This document shows positions 19,086-30,027 of a DNA stretch of 64,000 nt, piece after piece. The position numbers and the translations under genes were made by a program. How positions within the stretch are numbered: position 1 is the stretch's first letter; every line of letters begins with the position of its first letter. Source of the stretch: an uncultured Alphaproteobacteria bacterium (GTDB taxonomy: Bacteria > Pseudomonadota > Alphaproteobacteria > Rhodobacterales > Rhodobacteraceae); assembly GCA_902584635.1 (NCBI GenBank), contig CACIAQ010000006.1:1-64000 (forward strand), given 5' to 3'. The notes under the pieces are model-generated. The model was not told the DNA's origin. It saw only the letters and a program-made list of their open reading frames with translations, and did no database searches.

Positions 19086-19568
19086 TCAACCGGTCACAGC
19101 CAACTCTTTGCATGCGTTAAAAACCTCATCAATATGACCATCAACCTTAACTTTCCGCCAGATCCTTTTAATTGTTAAGTCTTTGTCAATTAAAAAAGTT
19201 GATCTTTCTGCACCCATATACTTTTTTCCATACATTGATTTCTCTTTCCATGCATCAAGGTCTTGAATTAGCTGTGTTTGAGGGTCAGATATCAAAGAAA
19301 ATTGTAAATTTAGCTTTTCAGAAAACGAAATATGACTTTTCAATGTATCTTTAGATAAACCAAAAATCCTAACTCCTAAAGATTTAAATTCAGAGAAACC
19401 TGCGTTGAAATCGTTTGTTTGTCTGGTGCATCCAGATGTGTTGTCCTTTGGATAAATATATAGGACGGTCCAGTGACCCATTAAATTTTTTTCACTGCAT
19501 GTGTTTAAAATTGTTGCTTCCAGACTAAAACTTGGAAGCCTATCGTTTAAGCCGATCTCGTTTGCCAT
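19086..19568 (-). CDS. bcp: Peroxiredoxin, Bcp/thiol peroxidase family
   Basis: WTVLYIYPKDNTSGCTRQTNDF; MGAERSTFLIDKDLTIKRIWRKV. Confidence 0.92.
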   Translation of the reverse strand: MANEIGLNDRLPSFSLEATILNTCSEKNLMGHWTVLYIYPKDNTSGCTRQTNDFNAGFSEFKSLGVRIFGLSKDTLKSHISFSEKLNLQFSLISDPQTQLIQDLDAWKEKSMYGKKYMGAERSTFLIDKDLTIKRIWRKVKVDGHIDEVFNACKELAVTG

Positions 19569-19650
19569 GCATTGTCCTTACTTTTTTATAGGTTAGCTTC
19601 TTTATGTAGTTTATATTGGAACTATATTTGATAATTAATCAAGAATAAAA

Positions 19651-22600
19651 GTGTTTAAAGTTATTAAAAAGAGTCTAAAAAATTTGAAGAATTTTTTTTC
19701 AAATGCCAGTAAACGTATTTCGTTGCTGGTCTCCTTAGTTTTGTTGCTAACACTTTCTGGAGCTCTAATTTCGCTACTTTTTTTATCAGACTTAAATCTA
19801 GAGAAATTAGAGCAATCCGATTACTTTAAAAGCAAAATTCAACAAGTTTTAGAAAAAAATGAAATACATCCAGAAGGATTTTTATCCATAAATTTCGATA
19901 AATTTAGTATTGCTGAAATAAATATTGAGAAGGCAAGTCACGAAAGCTTTAGTGAAATTGTTGGTTATGAAATCAATTTAAAGGTTGATCTCTTAAAATA
20001 TTGGCTTGGTTTTAGTTTCATTGACGAAGTGTTTATTGGGAAGGTGCAATATAGATTGCCAAATAATTTCAATTTAAATCTAGAAAAAGCCGAGAGCTTA
20101 GATTTGAAACAAGCAATAAATTCTTTTCGAAATTCCCTTAGCAAAATAAATTCTGGATCAATTTACATTAAAAGGTGTGTTTTAAAATTAAGAAACCGTA
20201 CATTTGATTTTAACGAAATTTATATAAGTGAAAGTGCAAAATTATTTCATGCAAAAGCTAATTTAAATCTTAAGCAAAATGCTCAGAAATTAACTTTAAT
20301 ATCAAAAGTTGATTTTTCGATAGAAAATGCAGATATCATCAAGTTTAATCTTGAGCTGCAGGACTATGATTTTTATGATTTTTTACACTTTTATAACGTA
20401 CCTAAAAAGATCAGTTCGTTTCTAGACACGCTTTTTGATAACGCTGCCTTATCTGATAAAAAAATAAATGATATTAGATTTGTTGGCACTTATAACTTGA
20501 ACTCCAATTATCTTAATTTTGGATTAACAAACATAACTGGTGAAATTAAGTTAAAGTCAAGTTTGAAATTGTTAGAGTTATACAAGAGCAGGACCTTGTT
20601 TTTTGGAAAAACAGAACTGTTTTTTAAAGATTACTCTGTATTATTATCTAATATTCAATTTGATATCGCCAGCCGAGAATTTGAAATAAATGGTACAAAA
20701 TTTTCGATAGCTCGGGAAGGTGAATCTATTTTGCCCAGCGTCTCAAAAGTTTTTGGTGTTTTCCCTTTTGAAGGTGGAATAATATCCAAAATAAAACTCC
20801 AAGGAGAAGATCCTGCAAGTTTAAAAGCAAGTATAGACATATTAGAGCCAAAATCTAGGTCGGTTGATGCCGGAGCTTTTGAATTGCTTTTGCATGTTGG
20901 TGAAATAGAAAAAATCAATTTAGATAAAGTCAATCCATTATTAAATTCCATTTTTAAAGGAGAGAAAAAAGAGATTAGTTTATCTAATGCGAATGCTCAA
21001 ATTAGTCTCAATTTAAAAACTAATAATATTGAATTAAATTTTCAAAAAGGAAAAATTGATAAACTGGTTTATATCCAAAATAGTAAACCTTTTGTTGAAC
21101 TTGAAAACATTGAATTCGAAGGAAATTTGAATCAGGGATATGTTGCTATTAGTTCAATAAATAAGATAGAGCCATCGAAGACTAGATATAAGGATGTAAC
21201 AGTAGAATTTAGCCCAACTGGTTCGGTTGAGCTAGATAGAGAAATAACCCTATCTTTCAAGTCGACAATTAATGATCTAATCTCTCTGACACCAAAGAAA
21301 AAAAATGAACCTAAATGGATAAATTATTTAACCACTTCTCAAAGAGAAAATGAGGTTTCAATTATATATTCAAAAGCCATCTCTTTAAGTAAAATTGATA
21401 GTTTTTTGACACCAGAAGAAGATATGTTTGAGGTCAATATAAAAAATTTTCCTGTGCCTATTAGTGATAAAAATATACTTAATTTGGTAACACTTAATCT
21501 CAAAGGCATAGGTGGTACTATTTTTTTTGAAGGAATGTTGTCAGCTGAAAAAAGAAAAATAAAGGGTTCAGTAAACAACGGGCTCTCTAGTTTTTCAGGT
21601 GAAGATTCATTCAAAAACCTCACTATTTCTTTTGAAGATCTTAATTCTGAAATGCTATTCCCATATTTTTCAACATTTTATGTAAAAGGCCCAATTAAAT
21701 TGTCTTTCTCACTGCTTGAAAGGGGTGATGATACTTCAGTGCAAAGTAATATTGATCTCAAAAACGCAGCTGTTTATATACCAGCGTTAGCATTAAAAAA
21801 GACTGAAGGCAAATATGGTCAGCTAAATTTGAACTTTAAAAATAATAACGAGTTCGATTTTAAATACACCCAAAATAAAGTTTTCGTATCTGGATCTGCC
21901 TCACATAAGTCAATTATCGAAATTTCAAAAATAAATTATTCAACTATTAATACTCCCGATATTAAAATTGAAGGCGCAAGTTTTCAAAAATTCGGTGAGT
22001 ACAACCAATTTAAAACCAATAAGGGATCAGTCAGTCTAGATTTTTTAATGCGTTTGAATATTAAGAAAAAGGATAAACCTCTCGATTTTATTTTTAATAA
22101 TATTCTGGTTACGTTTAAAAAAAATAAATTCTTAGGCTCTGTTAGAGGTGAGATCCGATCTTTCGAAGGGCTTAGAGGATATGCAAAAGGAGAGCTTTCA
22201 CCAAATTCAAATCTCGATATAACGATCAGTCCAGGTGCAAATAGTGCAAATAATATTGTGATTTCAGGTGGCGATGCTGGTGAATTATTGCGGAGAGGAA
22301 AATATTATGAAAATGGTTATGGCGGGGTATTCAAAGCATCGATTTTATATAAGAATAAATCTAAAATATCAGGTTCATTGGAGATTGAAGATTTTAGAAT
22401 AAGAAACGCTCCAGTGTTAGCTCAGTTAATTTCTTCTGCTAGCATTATAGGATTACTTAACAACCTTAACGGTACTGGACTGCTGTTTACAAAAATAGAG
22501 GGGGCCTTTGATTATAAAGATGGTGAATTGGTGTTAGAGAATGGTGTTGCGGTTGGCCCATCGCTTGGACTCACAATGAGTGGATACGAAAGATATGGAA

Positions 22601-22845
22601 AAAAGCAGAATGTTGTAAACGTTAATGGGCTAATCTCACCAGTCTATATAGTAAACGGTGTAGTGAAGGCTATTCCTCTAATTGGGAAGGTTCTAGGTGG
22701 AGAAAAAGGAGAGGGCGTGTTTGGGGTTTCTTATAAAGTACAAGGAAATTCTAGCAACCCGAGAGTTTCAGTGAATCCACTCTCGATACTTGCGCCTGGT
22801 GTATTTAGAAAGATATTTAGCATAAAAGATAATAGTAATATGTGA
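19651..22845 (+). CDS. AsmA-like/YhdP-type large envelope protein
   Basis: 1064 aa, N-terminal TM, long beta-rich body, C-terminal ISGGDAGELLRRGKYYENGYGGVF...SGSLEIEDFRIRNAPVLAQLISSAS typical of AsmA-like C-terminal regions. Confidence 0.85.
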   Translation: MFKVIKKSLKNLKNFFSNASKRISLLVSLVLLLTLSGALISLLFLSDLNLEKLEQSDYFKSKIQQVLEKNEIHPEGFLSINFDKFSIAEINIEKASHESFSEIVGYEINLKVDLLKYWLGFSFIDEVFIGKVQYRLPNNFNLNLEKAESLDLKQAINSFRNSLSKINSGSIYIKRCVLKLRNRTFDFNEIYISESAKLFHAKANLNLKQNAQKLTLISKVDFSIENADIIKFNLELQDYDFYDFLHFYNVPKKISSFLDTLFDNAALSDKKINDIRFVGTYNLNSNYLNFGLTNITGEIKLKSSLKLLELYKSRTLFFGKTELFFKDYSVLLSNIQFDIASREFEINGTKFSIAREGESILPSVSKVFGVFPFEGGIISKIKLQGEDPASLKASIDILEPKSRSVDAGAFELLLHVGEIEKINLDKVNPLLNSIFKGEKKEISLSNANAQISLNLKTNNIELNFQKGKIDKLVYIQNSKPFVELENIEFEGNLNQGYVAISSINKIEPSKTRYKDVTVEFSPTGSVELDREITLSFKSTINDLISLTPKKKNEPKWINYLTTSQRENEVSIIYSKAISLSKIDSFLTPEEDMFEVNIKNFPVPISDKNILNLVTLNLKGIGGTIFFEGMLSAEKRKIKGSVNNGLSSFSGEDSFKNLTISFEDLNSEMLFPYFSTFYVKGPIKLSFSLLERGDDTSVQSNIDLKNAAVYIPALALKKTEGKYGQLNLNFKNNNEFDFKYTQNKVFVSGSASHKSIIEISKINYSTINTPDIKIEGASFQKFGEYNQFKTNKGSVSLDFLMRLNIKKKDKPLDFIFNNILVTFKKNKFLGSVRGEIRSFEGLRGYAKGELSPNSNLDITISPGANSANNIVISGGDAGELLRRGKYYENGYGGVFKASILYKNKSKISGSLEIEDFRIRNAPVLAQLISSASIIGLLNNLNGTGLLFTKIEGAFDYKDGELVLENGVAVGPSLGLTMSGYERYGKKQNVVNVNGLISPVYIVNGVVKAIPLIGKVLGGEKGEGVFGVSYKVQGNSSNPRVSVNPLSILAPGVFRKIFSIKDNSNM

Positions 22846-23897
22846 TGGAAGATGATTTAAACTCATATAATTACGATTACCCTGAAGACCTAATAGCGTT
22901 AAACCCTTTAGCTGAAAAAGGTCTGGCTAATATGCTTGTGTATGAGAAAAATAGTTTTTTTCATAAGAAAGTAGATGACTTATTAAAACATGTTTCTAAA
23001 AATGATTTGCTCGTGTTCAATAATACGCGAGTCTTGCCTTGCAGGCTTAGTGGGAAAATAATAAGATTGAACTCTGGAAATCAAGAAACAAAGATTAGCG
23101 TTACTCTTAATAAAGAAATTGAAGGTAGTGTTTGGACCACTTTTTGTAAACCTCTAAGAAAACTTAAAGAAGGTGATATTATCATTTTTTCAGAAAAGCT
23201 GACTGCTAAGGTAATGTCATTTACTTTTGGACAGTGCGTTATGAAATTTGACTCTAGAGGTGAAGCATTGGTATCACGCTTGAAAGATGTAGGTGATATG
23301 CCATTGCCACCATACATAACTAAAAAACGTAGTCCAAAAAAAATAGACTTCAAAAGTTATCAAACTCCCTTTGCTGAGATCGATGGGTCAGTTGCAGCTC
23401 CCACAGCTTCATTACACTTTTCTGATGACTTTTTGATAAGTTTAAAGAAAAAAAATATTTCTTATTGCTTTATAACTTTGCACGTTAGCGGAGGGACTTT
23501 CTTGCCAATTCGGGAAAGAAATATAGATAAGCACAAAATGCATTATGAATACGCAAAGGTTGATAAAAATGCTGCGTTACAAATAAACAATACTTTGAAA
23601 AAAGGCGGAAAAGTGATCGCTGTTGGTACTACAGTGATGAGGGTATTAGAGAGTAATATTTCTGTTGAAAATAATATTCAAGCTTATAGCGGATCAATTA
23701 ATACTTTTATCAAGCCGGGGCACGTTTTTAAAGTTTGCTCGGGGTTATTTACCAATTTTCATCTTCCTAAATCTACCCTTTTCATTCTTGTTAATGCTTT
23801 TGTTGGAAATAAAAAGGCAAAAGAGTTATATAGTTTAGCAATTAAAAATAGATACAGGCTGTTTTCATATGGTGATTGTTGTCTCTTGCTTCCGTAA
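22842..23897 (+). CDS. queA: S-adenosylmethionine:tRNA ribosyltransferase-isomerase
   Basis: YDYPEDLIALNPLAEKGLANMLVYE, DLLVFNNTRVLPCRLSG, HVSGGTFLPIRE, GLFTNFHLPKSTLFILVNAF. Confidence 0.95.
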   Translation: MMEDDLNSYNYDYPEDLIALNPLAEKGLANMLVYEKNSFFHKKVDDLLKHVSKNDLLVFNNTRVLPCRLSGKIIRLNSGNQETKISVTLNKEIEGSVWTTFCKPLRKLKEGDIIIFSEKLTAKVMSFTFGQCVMKFDSRGEALVSRLKDVGDMPLPPYITKKRSPKKIDFKSYQTPFAEIDGSVAAPTASLHFSDDFLISLKKKNISYCFITLHVSGGTFLPIRERNIDKHKMHYEYAKVDKNAALQINNTLKKGGKVIAVGTTVMRVLESNISVENNIQAYSGSINTFIKPGHVFKVCSGLFTNFHLPKSTLFILVNAFVGNKKAKELYSLAIKNRYRLFSYGDCCLLLP

Positions 23898-23953
23898 GGA
23901 TTTGATTTAACTTCTAATGCTATGTGTTATTAAAATATTGGAAAGGGGAGTTC

Positions 23954-25339
23954 ATGGAGTTTGACTTGGTAATTATAGGTTCTGGCCCAGGAGGTTATGT
24001 GGCTGCAATCCGAGCTGCTCAGTTAGGGTTAAAGGTTTCGATAGTTGAGAAAGAGGCTTTGGGGGGTATTTGTCTAAATTGGGGTTGTATCCCTACAAAA
24101 TCCTTTTTAAGGTCCGCCGAGGTGCTGAAAATCATAAAAAGCTCATCAAAATATGGGATAAAAACTCAGCTAGGAGATATAGATATCGGGGAGATTGTCA
24201 AAAGATCTCGTGCAATTGCAAAGAGATTATCATCTGGAGTGGAATATCTTTTAAAAAAAAATAAAGTTGAGATTTTTTATGGTGAGGCATCGTTTAATTC
24301 CACTAAGTCTCTAAAAATTAAATTTAAAAATAATGTGGTTAAAGAAATAACCGCTGAAAACATATGCATTGCCAGTGGCGGTCGTCCGCGGGCATTAAGT
24401 GGTATGCAAAAGTCTAGTGATATATGGTTCTATAAAGAGGCTCTCCAAGTTGATAAAATTCCCAACAAACTCTTAGTGGTTGGTTCAGGTGCTATTGGTG
24501 TGGAATTTGCGAGTTTTTTCGCTCAAATGGGCTCAGATGTTTCCTTATTAGAGTCAAAGCCGAATATTCTCCCTAATGAGGATCTTGATATATCAAACTT
24601 TGTTGAAAAACAGTTTTTGAATAGAGGTATAAAAATTTATAAGGGTCACTCTCTTCTATCTTTTAAAGAAAAAGGTAGTTTTTTCGAAGCTAAATTGAAA
24701 AGTGAAGATAAAATACATACTTTAGAGTTTGAAAAAGCTATTTTAGCCGTGGGCATTATTGGTAATATAGAAAATCTAAATCTTGAATGTATAAACATTA
24801 AATGTTCAGATGGTAGTATAGTAGTTGACGAATATTGTAGAACAAGTGTGGGAAATATTTATGCGATAGGCGATGTGGCTAGTCCCCCTTGGCTTGCTCA
24901 CAAAGCAAGTCATGAAGGTATTTCTGTTGCAGAGCAAGTTGCTGGATTTAAAATTCATCCGATTAAAAAAGATAAAATTCCAGCCTGCACCTATTGTGAT
25001 CCAGAGATTGCCAGCATTGGTCTTACTGAAAAGGAGGCAACTAAAAAGGGTATTGAATTCAAAGTTGGGACTTTTCCTTTCAGCGCTAATGGAAAAGCTT
25101 TGGCTATGGGATATGAAAATGGCTTTATTAAGACAATAATTCATAAAGAAACTGGAGAGTTTTTAGGTGTGCATATGGTTGGGATGGGTGTTACAGAGTT
25201 GATCCATAATTACGCCTTGGCTAAAGAAGCCGAAATAATACAAGAAAATATTGAAAATACTATTTTCCCCCACCCCACACTGTCAGAAGCCATACACGAA
25301 AGTGTATTAAAGGCATCTGATAGAGAGATACACATTTAG
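23954..25339 (+). CDS. lpdA: Dihydrolipoyl dehydrogenase
   Basis: DLVIIGSGPGGYVAAIRAAQLGLK, GGICLNWGCIPTKSFL, HPTLSEAIHES; GGGAG ribosome-binding site upstream of ATG 23954. Confidence 0.95.
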   Translation: MEFDLVIIGSGPGGYVAAIRAAQLGLKVSIVEKEALGGICLNWGCIPTKSFLRSAEVLKIIKSSSKYGIKTQLGDIDIGEIVKRSRAIAKRLSSGVEYLLKKNKVEIFYGEASFNSTKSLKIKFKNNVVKEITAENICIASGGRPRALSGMQKSSDIWFYKEALQVDKIPNKLLVVGSGAIGVEFASFFAQMGSDVSLLESKPNILPNEDLDISNFVEKQFLNRGIKIYKGHSLLSFKEKGSFFEAKLKSEDKIHTLEFEKAILAVGIIGNIENLNLECINIKCSDGSIVVDEYCRTSVGNIYAIGDVASPPWLAHKASHEGISVAEQVAGFKIHPIKKDKIPACTYCDPEIASIGLTEKEATKKGIEFKVGTFPFSANGKALAMGYENGFIKTIIHKETGEFLGVHMVGMGVTELIHNYALAKEAEIIQENIENTIFPHPTLSEAIHESVLKASDREIHI

Positions 25340-25351
25340 TGGTATAGAAAG

Positions 25352-26320
25352 ATGAATAAAAGATTTGAAGTAAGGCATCCAGAAAAACTTAAAAACAAGT
25401 CCTCTCCTATGGAAAAAAAACCTCCTTGGTTAAAGGTAAAAGCTCCTTTGTCCGAAGGATATAAAGAAACTAAGAACCTTGTTAAAAGAAACAACCTTAA
25501 AACTATCTGTGAGGAAGCTAGTTGTCCAAACATAGGTGAATGTTGGTCAAGGGGGCATGCTACGTTTTTGATAATGGGAGATACCTGTACGAGAGGTTGT
25601 GCGTTTTGCAATGTAAAAACAGGAATACCCTCTAAGCTAGATATGTTGGAACCAGACCGAATTGGAATTTCAGTTCAAAAGATGAAACTTAGACATGTAG
25701 TCATAACTAGTGTTGATAGGGATGATCTCTCAGATGGTGGTGCGGCGCACTACGTTAAAACAATTGACGCTATCAAAAGGTATTCGCCTTCCACAACTAT
25801 TGAAATTCTAACTCCAGATTTTTTGAAATGTGATGATGAAGTTGTATTTCCAATATTAAATTCAGCGCCTGATGTTTTTAACCATAATTTAGAAACGGTA
25901 CCTAGCCTTTATCCAACAGTTAGACCCGGTGCTAGATACTTCACTTCGGTAAGACTTTTAAGTAGAGTTAAGGAAATAAAAGGCTCGATTTTTACAAAAT
26001 CGGGTATAATGGTAGGAATGGGCGAAACCAGAATAGAGGTAAGTCAATTAATGGATGATTTAAGGGTGGCAAATGTAGACTTTCTTACTATTGGTCAATA
26101 TTTACAACCTACTCCTAAGCATTTTCCTGTAAAAGAATTTGTAACTCCTGAGACATTTGAACATTATAAAAGGTTGGCATTAGGAAAGGGATTTTTATTA
26201 GTGTCATCAACACCATTAACAAGATCTTCTTTCCATGCTGATGATGATTTTCAACTATTAAAGGAAGCTAGAAGAAAAGTCTCGAATGCTCAAAAAGACG
26301 TTAACAAGAAATGTTTATGA
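25352..26320 (+). CDS. lipA: Lipoyl synthase
   Basis: [39 protein letters not shown]; radical SAM. Confidence 0.97.
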   Translation: MNKRFEVRHPEKLKNKSSPMEKKPPWLKVKAPLSEGYKETKNLVKRNNLKTICEEASCPNIGECWSRGHATFLIMGDTCTRGCAFCNVKTGIPSKLDMLEPDRIGISVQKMKLRHVVITSVDRDDLSDGGAAHYVKTIDAIKRYSPSTTIEILTPDFLKCDDEVVFPILNSAPDVFNHNLETVPSLYPTVRPGARYFTSVRLLSRVKEIKGSIFTKSGIMVGMGETRIEVSQLMDDLRVANVDFLTIGQYLQPTPKHFPVKEFVTPETFEHYKRLALGKGFLLVSSTPLTRSSFHADDDFQLLKEARRKVSNAQKDVNKKCL

Positions 26321-26723
26321 TTGCAGCGCTGAAGATCTACTTAATGTAGTAGCTGATGTAAAATCGTATTCAAACTTTATCCCTTTTTGTTCTGATGTCG
26401 ATATTTTCGATAGGTATTTGTCAAAAGAATTGGAATCTTTTTCTGCATGTTTATCAATAAACTTTAAATTTACTACCGAAAATTTTTTAACAAAAGTATC
26501 AGTAGACAGGGAAAGGAGTACTATATCAATAATCGGTGATACTAAGCCATTTAAATCTTTAATAGCGGAGTGGTCTTTTATTGATCAAGACAAATTTTGC
26601 AAAGTTACTTTCTCTCTAGAAGTGTCATTTGCTTCATTAATAAAAGAGAGGCTGGTATCGTTAAGCTTTGAAAAAGTAGCTTCAACTATTGTTGATGCTT
26701 TTGAAAGAAGAGCTAGAGATTGA
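26286..26723 (+). CDS. Coq10/RatA-type START-domain protein
   Basis: [28 protein letters not shown]...; directly follows lipA. Confidence 0.9.
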   Translation: MLKKTLTRNVYDCSAEDLLNVVADVKSYSNFIPFCSDVDIFDRYLSKELESFSACLSINFKFTTENFLTKVSVDRERSTISIIGDTKPFKSLIAEWSFIDQDKFCKVTFSLEVSFASLIKERLVSLSFEKVASTIVDAFERRARD

Positions 26724-26727
26724 AGTT

Positions 26728-27222
26728 TTAAACGTCTTTTATTACATCTAAGCTCATTTTAAGTGCTTCATGAACACTTTTTTGTTGAATTCTGTTTCTT
26801 TCGATATCACCAAAGTTAAGTTCAGCAATTACTTCAGAGTCATCAGACGATACTCTCACTCCAATATAGACTAATCCCACTGGTTTAAATTCCGATCTTT
26901 TTGGTCCCGCTACACCAGAAATAGCGATTGTTAAAGTTTTAGACTTTGCCTGATAGCATAAACCTTCCAACATTTGTTTAACAGTTTCAGAGCTTACAGC
27001 GCCATAAGAATCTAAAGTCTCATTAGTAACATTTAAGAACCTCTTTTTTGATTCATCTGAATAACAGATAAAGCCATATGAAAAAACATCTGAGGATCCA
27101 GCTATCCCTATAATATTTGCACTTAACAGTCCACCTGTACAGCTTTCTGCTGTCAGCAATTTCATATTTTTCTTAGCACAAATTTCTAATAGTTTTCTGG
27201 ATAATTTTTTGTATTTCAGCAT
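26728..27222 (-). CDS. CinA C-terminal domain protein (nicotinamide-nucleotide amidohydrolase family)
   Basis: LLTAESCTGGLLSANIIGIAGSSDVFSYGFICYSDESKKRFLNV...AISGVAGP. Confidence 0.94.
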   Translation of the reverse strand: MLKYKKLSRKLLEICAKKNMKLLTAESCTGGLLSANIIGIAGSSDVFSYGFICYSDESKKRFLNVTNETLDSYGAVSSETVKQMLEGLCYQAKSKTLTIAISGVAGPKRSEFKPVGLVYIGVRVSSDDSEVIAELNFGDIERNRIQQKSVHEALKMSLDVIKDV

Positions 27223-27687
27223 TTATAAAATGAAAGTTAAAGTTAATAATAGAGCTGAAAAGATGCCCGCTAAAATATCGTCAAACATTACACCAAAAGT
27301 ACTATTCATTTTGTCAAGTAGATATATTGGATAAGGTTTAAATATGTCAAAAAATCTAAAAAAAACGAATGATATTAAACACTTATAAATCTCTGGAGGG
27401 GTGTTTTCGTAAAAAACTAATAAAGGTAATAAAGCGATTGACTGTCCAACGACTTCATCGATTACTATTTCACTTTTATCTTTTTCTTTAAACTCAGTCG
27501 TATAGAGGTGTATTGCAAAAAAGGACAGAATGATTGTCACTAAAATAATAATTAAAAACATTATAACATTTAAATTCGTCGCAAATATGTAAAACAATAT
27601 GGTAGTTAATAAACTTGCAATAGATCCCGGTGCTATTTTAGCTTGTCCGATAAAAAAAAATGTTACGACTAATTTAGCTAATTTCAT
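27223..27687 (-). CDS. pgpA: Phosphatidylglycerophosphatase A
   Basis: KIAPGSIASLLTTILFY...IVIDEVVGQSIALL...FFRFFDIFKPYPI..DDILAGIFSA. Confidence 0.93.
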   Translation of the reverse strand: MKLAKLVVTFFFIGQAKIAPGSIASLLTTILFYIFATNLNVIMFLIIILVTIILSFFAIHLYTTEFKEKDKSEIVIDEVVGQSIALLPLLVFYENTPPEIYKCLISFVFFRFFDIFKPYPIYLLDKMNSTFGVMFDDILAGIFSALLLTLTFIL

Positions 27688-28153
27688 TTAATAGAACAGA
27701 ACATATTGATGCTATCCCTTCCTCTCGTCCTGTGAAACCCAACCGTTCAGTAGTGGTTGCTTTTACATTTATCCTATTTCGTCCCAATGAGCATATTTTT
27801 GAGAGATTAAGTATTAACTGCTCTCTATAGTTATTTAATTTAGGTTTTTCACATATGATTGTTAGATCTATATTAGATAACTCATAATTTCTTTTTTTTG
27901 CTTCTATTATGGACCAACTTAAAAAAATTTCAGAGTCTGAATCTTTCCATCTTGAATCGGAGTCCGGGAAATGAAGCCCAATATCACCAAGGGCCAAGGC
28001 CCCAAGTATGGCGTCGGTCAATGCATGAAGAGCTACATCGGCATCTGAATGCCCAGCTAAGCTTCTATCAAAGGGTATTTCAACTCCGCACAAATTTATT
28101 TTATTTCCTAGTTTGAATGCATGAACATCAAACCCTGTGCCTACCCTAAACAT
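27674..28153 (-). CDS. ispF: 2-C-methyl-D-erythritol 2,4-cyclodiphosphate synthase
   Basis: RVGTGFDVHAF..., GHSDADVALHALTDAILGALALGDIGLHFPDSD. Confidence 0.96.
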   Translation of the reverse strand: MFRVGTGFDVHAFKLGNKINLCGVEIPFDRSLAGHSDADVALHALTDAILGALALGDIGLHFPDSDSRWKDSDSEIFLSWSIIEAKKRNYELSNIDLTIICEKPKLNNYREQLILNLSKICSLGRNRINVKATTTERLGFTGREEGIASICSVLLNEIS

Positions 28154-28874
28154 TTAAAAAAAGTTGCTCCGCAATTTTTATATCCTCTGGAGTAGTTATT
28201 TTTAAGTTATATTCGCTACCACAAATAATTCCGATTTTTTTTTCATCAAGGAAAGCCAAGTTGACGTCATCCGTATATTCTTCTTCACTGCTCAAATGCC
28301 TTCCATGAATATAGTCAAAGTGAAATGCTTGAGGTGTCTGTGCTCTAATCAGAGTATTTCTGTTGGGGCCTAGTTTATTTACTGTTTTTTTATTATTTTC
28401 AATCTTTTGTATATATATTGTATCCGAAATTTCAATGCCTGGAAAAACCACATCAAATTTATCAAGGCCTTTTATACAATTATTTATAATTTCACTACTT
28501 GTGAATGGTCGTGCTCCGTCTTGGATAAGTATTTTTTTGCAACCAATATTTGAAATCATTCTCAGACCATTCTTTACTGAATGAGATCTGGTTTTCCCTC
28601 CACTACATGGAGCTAATAGTTTTGAAGATGAGATTTTAGCGATTGCTTTATCATAAAGTGCTCTATGGCTTTCATTGATTACCACTAGAACAAAATCAAT
28701 TAAAGACTCACATATGAAATTTTCGATATTCTTTTCCAAAACCATCTTATGCCCAAAGTTAAGATATTGTTTTGGCACGGTTGACTTTGACCTGATCCCT
28801 TCCCCTGCGGCGACAATTATCGCACCTGTAAGTTTGTTTTCCATAAAGAATTTATTGTAATTAATATGGTTCAA
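28146..28874 (-). CDS. ispD: 2-C-methyl-D-erythritol 4-phosphate cytidylyltransferase
   Basis: GAIIVAAGEGIRSKSTVPKQYL, GGKTRSHSVKNGL, IQDGARPFTS, TDDVNLA. Confidence 0.94.
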   Translation of the reverse strand: MNHINYNKFFMENKLTGAIIVAAGEGIRSKSTVPKQYLNFGHKMVLEKNIENFICESLIDFVLVVINESHRALYDKAIAKISSSKLLAPCSGGKTRSHSVKNGLRMISNIGCKKILIQDGARPFTSSEIINNCIKGLDKFDVVFPGIEISDTIYIQKIENNKKTVNKLGPNRNTLIRAQTPQAFHFDYIHGRHLSSEEEYTDDVNLAFLDEKKIGIICGSEYNLKITTPEDIKIAEQLFLNV

Positions 28875-28953
28875 GTTTAAATTGATAAACTTAATAAATG
28901 CAATAACTAATAAGTCTTTATTTATGTCATGATACCACGACCCGAGTTGAAAA

Positions 28954-30027
28954 ATGGATTTTAAAGACTTATGGGAATCTGTTCCTTATCCAGCATTCGT
29001 ATTAAATATTAAAAATGAAATTAAGTTAGCTAATCCGCTATCACAGCAATATTGTGAGAACTCTCTTTATCGTTTAATAGGCCAGAATCTAACTAATTAT
29101 ATCGGTCCAAATAGCTCTGTATTCGAGGTGTTAGAAAAAATTAGCAGTAACTCATCTGCAATTGTAAAATTTGATGTGCCTGTAAATTGGAAAAACAAAG
29201 GAAATCAAGTATTTGATATGTACGCAGTCAGCGTAGAAATGGGTTGTAGTAATCTTATATTATTTCATCCTAAGCGTCTAAAGGGTAAGATGGAACAAGC
29301 GTATTTAAATCAAAGCTCTATAAGGTCAGTCAGCGCTATGGGTTCTGTTCTTTCACACGAAATTAAAAATCCTCTTGCAAGCATAATTGGAGCGACGCAA
29401 TTACTTGAAAATTCAAATGTAAAAAATAAGAAAACATTAACACAGATAATTCTGGAAGAAGCTAAAAGAATTGAGAGTATAGTTGATAGAGTTCAACTGC
29501 TAGGAGAGATTAACACATTCGATTTTAACGCTCTAAATATTCACGATGTAATTGATAAAGTGAAAAGAAGTGCTCTACAAGGATATGGTTCACATGTTAC
29601 ATTTGAAGAAAGTTATGACCCCTCGATTCCTAATGTTCACGGTGATTTTGAGCTTCTTACTCAAGCGTTCCATAATATAATTAAAAATTCTTGTGAAGCT
29701 GTTGGAAAGAAGGGCGGAAGGGTAATTATAAAAACGTCTTTTTACTCTGGGTTGGCTCTGGGTTCTTATGGAGAAAAGAATAAAAAACTACAATTAATGA
29801 TAGCTATATCTGATAATGGACCAGGTGTTTCAAAAAATATCGTAACTGATATATTTGACCCATTTAGCACAACAAAAATAGGCGGTTCTGGCCTTGGACT
29901 TCCTTTGGTCGCAAAAATTATTTCTGAGCATGGTGGGTTTGTTGAGCTTGATGAAATTTCAGAAGGAGCATGTTTTAAAATTTATCTACCTGCATTCAAT
30001 ATCTCTGCAAACGAAAGGTCACGTTAG
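28954..30027 (+). CDS. ntrB: Nitrogen regulation sensor histidine kinase NtrB
   Basis: PAS N-terminus, H-box VLSHEIKNPLASIIGATQLLE, ATPase boxes; upstream of ntrC. Confidence 0.92.
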   Translation: MDFKDLWESVPYPAFVLNIKNEIKLANPLSQQYCENSLYRLIGQNLTNYIGPNSSVFEVLEKISSNSSAIVKFDVPVNWKNKGNQVFDMYAVSVEMGCSNLILFHPKRLKGKMEQAYLNQSSIRSVSAMGSVLSHEIKNPLASIIGATQLLENSNVKNKKTLTQIILEEAKRIESIVDRVQLLGEINTFDFNALNIHDVIDKVKRSALQGYGSHVTFEESYDPSIPNVHGDFELLTQAFHNIIKNSCEAVGKKGGRVIIKTSFYSGLALGSYGEKNKKLQLMIAISDNGPGVSKNIVTDIFDPFSTTKIGGSGLGLPLVAKIISEHGGFVELDEISEGACFKIYLPAFNISANERSR

